Assembly: GCA_020634455.1 (NCBI GenBank)
Contig: JACKBQ010000001.1
Span: forward strand, 2,356,001-2,420,000
Origin: Ardenticatenaceae bacterium
Lineage (GTDB): Bacteria > Chloroflexota > Anaerolineae > Promineifilales > Promineifilaceae
Length of the DNA: 64,000 nt
Direction: 5' to 3'
Positions 59,457 through 64,000 of this stretch are shown here, in pieces. Under the pieces are notes generated by a model. It saw only the letters and a list, made by a program, of their open reading frames with translations, was not told the DNA's origin and searched no databases. Every line of letters begins with the position of its first letter. The first letter of the stretch is position 1. The translations under genes and the position numbers were made by a program.

Positions 59457-60200
59457 TTATTGTTCAATCGTTTGCAAAGATTCCGCGATTCGCAGCGCAT
59501 CTTCCAGCGATTCAGCGCCTTCCAATCGGTAGGTCACCTCACCAGCCCAGCAGATGAGCACGCTGCCCTCTACAAACAGCCACTCCTCCGCCGACGCATC
59601 GCGCAGCCGGAAGTAGTGCGGCCCCACCAACCAAAACGCCTGCTGACCGTTCACCTCGGTCATCTCCAGCATCTCGCTGCCCTTGTAGGCGTACTGCGCC
59701 ACCTGAATCTGGTACAAACTCATGGCAATTTGCTGTGGGTTCGCCACATCGCGCCAGAGGAAGATTACGGCCGTATCCCACACTGGCTCCTCATGCAGCA
59801 AAACATCATCCGGCGGTGGCAGTTCAGCAGGCAGCGCCAAATTTGGGAACCGGGCCACCGCCTCGTCCAGCGTGATGGGCTGGGTAAAGGCAGGCAGCTG
59901 CTCGCTCAGCAAAGGCGGCATACCGTCCACAGCCGCTTCCTCACCCACAAAAATCGTAATGCCACCCGCCCGCAAAATCTGCACCAGGGCAGCACGCACG
60001 GCGGGGACCGCCAGCAAACTAGCCGCCAGCAGCAGCAAAACCAGCGCCCAGGCCAGCCGTCGGGCAGGCCGCGCCTGTCGCGGAGCAGAGTTGGCCAGCG
60101 CCCGCTGCACCTTGCCCGCCACATCTGGCGTCAGCGGATATTCAAACGCGGTCGCCCACGCCTGCACCTGCTTCTCAAACGAACTGTTCATCTCGCCCAT
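59457..60200 (-). CDS. anti-sigma-factor-like membrane protein
   Basis: 247 residues from ATG 60200. About 1-45 is cytoplasmic and helical (SSFEKQVQAWATAFEYPLTP), one membrane helix (LAWALVLLLLAASLLAVPAV) follows, and 190 residues lie outside, including LRDASAEEWLFVEGSVLICW. The gene starts 4 bases after the sigma-factor stop, which is the main reason to call it the cognate anti-sigma. No zinc-binding HxxxCxxC motif is visible, so it is not a classical ZAS protein. Confidence 0.68.
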   Translation of the reverse strand: MGEMNSSFEKQVQAWATAFEYPLTPDVAGKVQRALANSAPRQARPARRLAWALVLLLLAASLLAVPAVRAALVQILRAGGITIFVGEEAAVDGMPPLLSEQLPAFTQPITLDEAVARFPNLALPAELPPPDDVLLHEEPVWDTAVIFLWRDVANPQQIAMSLYQIQVAQYAYKGSEMLEMTEVNGQQAFWLVGPHYFRLRDASAEEWLFVEGSVLICWAGEVTYRLEGAESLEDALRIAESLQTIEQ

Positions 60201-60216
60201 CAATTACCCAATTACC
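60201..60216. repeat. family A repeat unit at the sigma/anti-sigma junction
   Basis: On the minus strand GAGGTAATTGGGTAATTGATG writes the last sigma codons, its stop and the bases before the anti-sigma ATG. Confidence 0.55.
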
Positions 60217-60785
60217 TCTTTCAACTCCACAAAATCCAACTCAATCACCAACTTCAGCTGCTGCAACGCCCGGTGCAAGCGCGATTTCACCGTTCCAGAA
60301 GGCACGTTCAGCGCCACGGCCGTTTCCGCCTCCGACAGTTCTAAAAAGTAGCGCAAGTAAATCACTTCCTGCGCGTGGGGACGCAGCCGCTGTACCGCCT
60401 GCCACAGCTGGGCCGATTCGTTCTGGCTGAGGGAGGTGGCGGTAACGGCCGTATCCGCCTCCCACCACCACCGCTTCACCATGCCCCAATAGCGCGACAA
60501 ACTGCGCAGCCGGTTTTTGGCCAGATTGCGCGTGATTTGCAGCAGCCAGGGTTGGAACGGCCGTTCCTCATCAAACCTATCCAGCGACACAAACGCCCGC
60601 ACAAACGCCTCCTGAGCCACATCCTCCGCCTCGGCAGGGGAGCGCAGCAGCAGGTATCCCAGCCGAAACACCGCCGCCTGATGCTGGCGAACCAGCAATT
60701 CCCAGGCAGCCGCGTCGCCCCGGCGAGCCTGCCGGATTAAATTTGCCTCTTCGGGTACAATCTCACTCGTTCCAGAACGTGCCAT
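60204..60785 (-). CDS. ECF-type RNA polymerase sigma factor
   Basis: 193 residues. Region 2 is at about 18-95 (LIRQARRGDAAAWELLVRQH, EDVAQEAFVRAFVSLDRF, RPFQPWLLQITRNLAKNRLR), region 4 at about 125-180 (RLRPHAQEVIYLRYFLELSE, VALNVPSGTVKSRLHRALQQ). The two-domain layout and the following membrane protein make this an extracytoplasmic-function sigma. TATTGT lies 7 nt before the ATG on the coding strand, so a leaderless start is possible. Stimulus unknown. Confidence 0.9.
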   Translation of the reverse strand: MARSGTSEIVPEEANLIRQARRGDAAAWELLVRQHQAAVFRLGYLLLRSPAEAEDVAQEAFVRAFVSLDRFDEERPFQPWLLQITRNLAKNRLRSLSRYWGMVKRWWWEADTAVTATSLSQNESAQLWQAVQRLRPHAQEVIYLRYFLELSEAETAVALNVPSGTVKSRLHRALQQLKLVIELDFVELKEVIG

Positions 60786-60855
60786 CTACCTAACAATACA
60801 CCGTTCCCCCCAATCGGTTCCATTTTCCCAAAACCTCACCTACTTCAAGTGATAG

Positions 60856-60923
60856 CACGCGGACAAGCGCGGAAAACGCGGATTATTTGCTTCTATCCGC
60901 GTCATCCGCGTTAATCCGCGTCC
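60856..60923. repeat. family B palindromic repeat
   Basis: ACGCGGACAAGCGCGG-type units face TATCCGCGTCATCCGCGTTA units. It lies in the 295-base gap between the sigma gene and the YcaQ gene, which also holds the hairpin at 61009-61064; no gene is seen in this gap. Confidence 0.7.
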
Positions 60924-61008
60924 GATTTTTTGAAAACGGAAAAGCGCAACTTTTACTTGCGAACGTTTGTTCCAAATTAAATCGCCGCGTATAATTGCAC
61001 AAGACCCG

Positions 61009-61064
61009 AACCTCCCGCAGGTTGATGCCCAAACGATGCTCAAATGAGAACCCTGAGGGAGGTT
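61009..61064 (+). promoter_or_regulatory. family E hairpin in the leader of the YcaQ gene
   Basis: AACCTCCCGCAGGTT faces AACCCTGAGGGAGGTT (imperfect). It ends 6 bases before AGGAGAAACT, the ribosome-binding site, so it would fold in the 5' leader. Confidence 0.5.
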
Positions 61065-61080
61065 TTCAACAGGAGAAACT

Positions 61081-62304
61081 ATGACTGCCCAACTCACCAT
61101 CACCCGCCAGGATTTGCGCCGATTGGCGATTACGCGCCAGCACCTGAGTAAAAACGAGACACCCGCCATGCTGGACGTCATCCGCGACCTGGGCTGTGTG
61201 CAGCTAGACCCGATTCGCGCCGTGGAGCGCACCCACCTGCTGGTGTTGTGGAGCCGCCTGGGCAACTTCGACGAGGCCGCGCTGGAAACGCTGCGCTGGG
61301 AAGAGAAAGCGCTGTTTGAATATTGGGCACACGCTGCCTCGATGGTGCTCACCGAGGAGTATCCGCTGTTTGCCTGGGGCATGCACCACCGCCGCGAAGA
61401 CAAGCGGCGCACGGCTCAATATCAAAAATGGTTCGATGAACACCCCGGCATTCTCGAACTCAAAGACCACATCCTGGATCGGCTGCGGCAGGAAGGGCCG
61501 CTGTTCTCGCGGGACATCGAAACGGAAGACCACATGCGCTATGAATCACGCTGGTCAAGCGGCCGTTACGTGGGCGTCATTCTGGATTATTTGTGGACCA
61601 ACGGAGAAATTCTCACCGTGGAGCGGGTGGGCAACCAGCGCAAATGGGGGCTGGCCGACGAATTCTGGCCCGATAAAACGCCGCAGGGCGTGTGGACGGC
61701 CAAACAAGCGTGCCGTTTTGCCGCCCAAAAAGCAATTCGGGCCTTGGGCGCGGCCACGGAGAAGCAGATCAAGGTGCATTTTACGCGGGGAATGTATGTG
61801 GGGTTAACGGCCGTTCTCAAACAGCTCGTCAAAGAAGAAACCCTCATCCCCGTAACAATTGAAGAACTGCCCAAAGAAAACTACTACCTGCACGCCCAAG
61901 ACCTGCCCCTGCTGCAACAAATCCAGGCGGGTGACTGGCAGCCCCGCACCACCCTGCTCTCCCCCTTCGACAACCTCATCTGCGACCGGGACCGCACCGA
62001 GGCGCTGTGGGACTTCTTCTTCCGCATCGAGATTTACGTGCCCGCCGCCAAGCGAGAATACGGCTACTACGTGCTGCCCATTTTGCATGGCGACCAGATC
62101 ATTGGCCGCATTGACCCCAAAATGGACCGTAAAACCAAAACGCTGCACATCTACAACGTTTATGCCGAGCCGGGCGCGCCCAAATATAAAAAGACGGTGC
62201 GCGAGATTAGTCAGGCAGCCAACTCGTTGGCTAAATTTCTTGGGGCCAAACAAATTGAGTGGGGAAATGTGCCCCCCGAATGGGCGGCATTAAAGAGCAG
62301 TTAG
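61081..62304 (+). CDS. YcaQ-family winged-helix DNA glycosylase-like protein
   Basis: 407 residues; CAGGAGAAACT precedes the ATG. ITRQDLRRLAITRQHL opens the HTH_42 fold; LGCVQLDPIRAVERTHLLVL holds the QLD motif where AlkZ enzymes have Q-x-Q, so it belongs with the YcaQ (Q-x-D) subgroup. EYWAHAASMV and SPFDNLICDRDR are further family blocks. The family excises alkylated or cross-linked bases from DNA. Cytoplasmic, stand-alone. Confidence 0.87.
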   Translation: MTAQLTITRQDLRRLAITRQHLSKNETPAMLDVIRDLGCVQLDPIRAVERTHLLVLWSRLGNFDEAALETLRWEEKALFEYWAHAASMVLTEEYPLFAWGMHHRREDKRRTAQYQKWFDEHPGILELKDHILDRLRQEGPLFSRDIETEDHMRYESRWSSGRYVGVILDYLWTNGEILTVERVGNQRKWGLADEFWPDKTPQGVWTAKQACRFAAQKAIRALGAATEKQIKVHFTRGMYVGLTAVLKQLVKEETLIPVTIEELPKENYYLHAQDLPLLQQIQAGDWQPRTTLLSPFDNLICDRDRTEALWDFFFRIEIYVPAAKREYGYYVLPILHGDQIIGRIDPKMDRKTKTLHIYNVYAEPGAPKYKKTVREISQAANSLAKFLGAKQIEWGNVPPEWAALKSS

Positions 62305-62329
62305 CTTAGATAGAAAGGCTTTCTCGGGG

Positions 62330-64000
62330 CTAATCCTCTATGGCAAAGTTTCGTTCCATCGCGTCCATTAACTGTTGAATGCGAATCGGCTTGCTGATGT
62401 AATCATCCATGCCCGCCTGCAAAAAACGCTCGCGGTCACCGTCCAAGGCATTGGCCGTCAGGGCAATAATTGTGGGCCGATCGGCGTCCTGGTACGTTTG
62501 GTGAATGCGCTGCGTGGCCGTGACGCCATCCATCTCTGGCATTTGCACATCCATCAGCACCAGATCGTACTCTTGGTCATGCAACGCTTCTAGCACTTCC
62601 AAACCATTGGTCGCCACGTCTGCCTGGTAGCCCAGCCGCTCCAAAATGCGTAGCCCCACTTTTTGGTTCGTAAGATTGTCCTCCGCCAATAAAATCCGCA
62701 GTGGCAATCGCTGCCCCATAGACGTGTCAAACTCTGATTGGCTTGTTGTTGGCTTGATTGTGGCAGCCAGCAAGGCTTCCGTTTGTGCATTGGATTCAGG
62801 TAGTTGGCTGGGGTCTACGAGGATGGTGAAAAAAAACGTGGAGCCGACATCTGGTTCGCTTTCAACCCACATATCGCCCGACATCGCTTCCACCAGCCGT
62901 TTGCTAATGGCGAGGCCCAAGCCAGTGCCACCATACCGTTTTGTGGTAGAAGCGTCCACCTGACTAAATGATTGAAACAGCCGATCCATTTGCTCCTGCG
63001 GAATGCCAATGCCGGTATCTTGCACGGAGAAGGAGAGTTGAAGACGGCCGTTTTCCACCATCTCCCCCGTCACAGACAAATTGACAGACCCGGCTTCGGT
63101 AAATTTGACCGCATTGCTTAACAAGTTTAACAAAACTTGCCGCGTACGCGCCTCATCTCCTTCTACAAAGGCCGGTAACGAAGGTTCAATTTCATAGGTT
63201 AGCAACAACTCTTTCTCTGCCGCCTGGTTGGCCAGTAGGTCTAACGTCTCCAAAATGCAGCCTGGCAAATAAAACGTTTGGGAAACAATTTCCAGCTTTC
63301 CCGCTTCAATTTTAGAAAAGTCCAGAATATCGTTAATCAGTGCCAACAAGCTGTCGCCGCTGACGCGCATGGTTTGCAAAAAATCGGCCTGCTCCTCATT
63401 CATTGGCGTATCTAGCATTAAGCTGGTCAGGCCGATGATGGTGCTGAGAGGGGTACGAATCTCGTGGCTCATATTGGCCAAAAATTCACTTTTGGCTTCG
63501 GTGGCAGCTTCGGCCGCCTGCTGTGCCAAACGGAGCTGCTCGTTCGTTGCTTGCAGCTGAATTAACGCGGAATTCCAGCGATCCAGGGCGCGCAGCCGGG
63601 CATATTCATACAGCCAGCCCAAAAATGTAAGGAACGCAGCGATTGATAAATAGGTAAGCTCACGAAAATGGGAACTGACTGCCGCAGGTGGAATTTGCAC
63701 TATTTGGTTAGACCGTTGTATCCAACTGAGCAAAAAAATGAGGATGACCAGGGCGACCAGATTGATGATGCTGGCTTTTACCCCCAACAGAAGCATCGTG
63801 AATAAAGGACTGGCGATGATCCAAAAAATAATCGGTGATTCGAATCCCCCGGTTGAATACATAATCTCCAACATGCCGGCTGTGTTGATAAGCAATTCCA
63901 TAACGACAACGGCCGTAAATGCCCCGGTACGCTTCAAAATAACCAAAAGCCCTATATAAAGTACCACCATCGCCGCCAACACGTAAAAGTCATAATGAAA
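62330..64000 (-). CDS. hybrid histidine kinase-response regulator (5' end outside the window)
   Basis: The frame runs off the right edge (no stop or certain start before 64000), leaving 556 residues. Six or so membrane helices form the N-terminal sensor; a short coiled coil (ALIQLQATNEQLRLAQQAAE) leads to HisKA with NMSHEIRTPLSTIIGLTSLM (phospho-His), HATPase with LLNLLSNAVKF, VQDTGIGIP, KRYGGTGLGLAIS, and a receiver domain near the end (LLAEDN, phospho-Asp in LVLMDVQMPEMDG, Lys in ISKPI). The receiver would pass phosphate within the protein or to an HPt partner elsewhere. Confidence 0.93.
   Translation of the reverse strand, partial: FHYDFYVLAAMVVLYIGLLVILKRTGAFTAVVVMELLINTAGMLEIMYSTGGFESPIIFWIIASPLFTMLLLGVKASIINLVALVILIFLLSWIQRSNQIVQIPPAAVSSHFRELTYLSIAAFLTFLGWLYEYARLRALDRWNSALIQLQATNEQLRLAQQAAEAATEAKSEFLANMSHEIRTPLSTIIGLTSLMLDTPMNEEQADFLQTMRVSGDSLLALINDILDFSKIEAGKLEIVSQTFYLPGCILETLDLLANQAAEKELLLTYEIEPSLPAFVEGDEARTRQVLLNLLSNAVKFTEAGSVNLSVTGEMVENGRLQLSFSVQDTGIGIPQEQMDRLFQSFSQVDASTTKRYGGTGLGLAISKRLVEAMSGDMWVESEPDVGSTFFFTILVDPSQLPESNAQTEALLAATIKPTTSQSEFDTSMGQRLPLRILLAEDNLTNQKVGLRILERLGYQADVATNGLEVLEALHDQEYDLVLMDVQMPEMDGVTATQRIHQTYQDADRPTIIALTANALDGDRERFLQAGMDDYISKPIRIQQLMDAMERNFAIED

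Larger units (their letters stand above)
402..63915. repeat. window-wide over-represented palindrome ACGGCCGT
   Basis: About 110 copies by eye from 403-410 to about 63908-63915, plus roughly 30 more CGGCCG cores with other flanks. Copies occur in genes of both strands, in all three codon phases (Thr-Ala-Val, Asn-Gly-Arg, Arg-Pro) and between genes. Many extend to AACGGCCGTT, and a partly symmetric GGnAACGGCCGTTnCC is common. Sparse in 2.9-14.4 kb (about six copies) compared with about 1.7 per kb overall. Confidence 0.9.

Noticed and set aside
59238..60344. Plus-strand open frame of 368 codons opposite the anti-sigma and cytochrome genes
   Set aside because: Crosses two genes with clear domains and start signals; product is Arg/His/Gln-rich without family resemblance.
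63830..63850. tRNA-like GATTCGAATCCCC stretch
   Set aside because: It lies inside the histidine kinase coding sequence and no acceptor or anticodon stems can be drawn.
402..63915. Restriction-site reading of CGGCCG (EagI-type) as the reason for the motif excess
   Set aside because: Restriction normally drives avoidance of a palindrome, the opposite of what is seen; a protecting orphan methyltransferase remains possible but none is encoded here.

Overview
The window looks like chromosome from a filamentous or environmental member of the Chloroflexota (Anaerolineae / Promineofilum-like). This is an inference from content: a RarA-methyltransferase fusion, SARP/STAND regulators, effector-associated domains on small proteins, a secreted beta-helix/Calx-beta protein ending in a YLP-type tail, DUF3179, DUF2723 and AglE/F/G-type sugar transport. 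There is no rRNA, tRNA, CRISPR array or recognisable transposase.

Layout. 0-5.3 kb: tail of an adenine deaminase, a large secreted beta-helix/Calx-beta protein, an M24 peptidase and two small membrane proteins. 5.3-14.8 kb: a one-directional (minus) island of a radical SAM/SPASM protein and four different P-loop (STAND-like) ATPases, one with TPR repeats and one fused to a winged helix; it is the most system-like accessory block. 14.9-19.0 kb: rarA fusion, a lipoprotein, a histidine phosphatase and an ACT-domain protein. 19.1-30.7 kb: a complete amino-sugar (GlcNAc-type) uptake and catabolism cluster on the minus strand: ROK regulator, ROK kinase, a double solute-binding protein, two permeases, GH3 glycosidase, NagA and a SIS-domain deaminase/isomerase. 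31-39.3 kb: membrane protein, DUF3179 lipoprotein, lone glycogen-binding domain, VOC protein, ATP-grasp enzyme and the DinG exonuclease-helicase. 39.5-46.7 kb: a tiny promoter-sORF-terminator unit, a SARP-NB-ARC-TPR regulator, a small run of BphX-like, cupredoxin and dihaem cytochrome genes, and a D-amino-acid oxidase. 46.8-54.3 kb: relic and intact SpoIIE-type phosphatase genes, HtrA-like lipoprotease, small P-loop kinase, glycosyltransferase and a repeat-riddled DUF2723 membrane protein. 54.4-58.5 kb: two proteins with the same C-terminal effector-associated domain, one on a degenerate Ham1/ITPase fold. 58.5-64 kb: FixH-like/cytochrome c protein, ECF sigma/anti-sigma pair, YcaQ-family protein and a hybrid histidine kinase.

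Two DNA-level signals run through the whole window. First, the palindromic octamer ACGGCCGT occurs about 110 times by eye (about one would be expected by chance), in all reading frames and on genes of both strands, a HIP1-like behaviour; it is thin in the ATPase island. Second, several families of short palindromic or tandem intergenic repeats recur, and members of the same families sit in frame inside coding sequences, most strikingly six in one DUF2723 gene and two in rarA. A further pattern is an apparent leaderless-start signature (TAnAAT 6-9 nt before ATG) at several genes. Coordinates were read by eye; counts are approximate.
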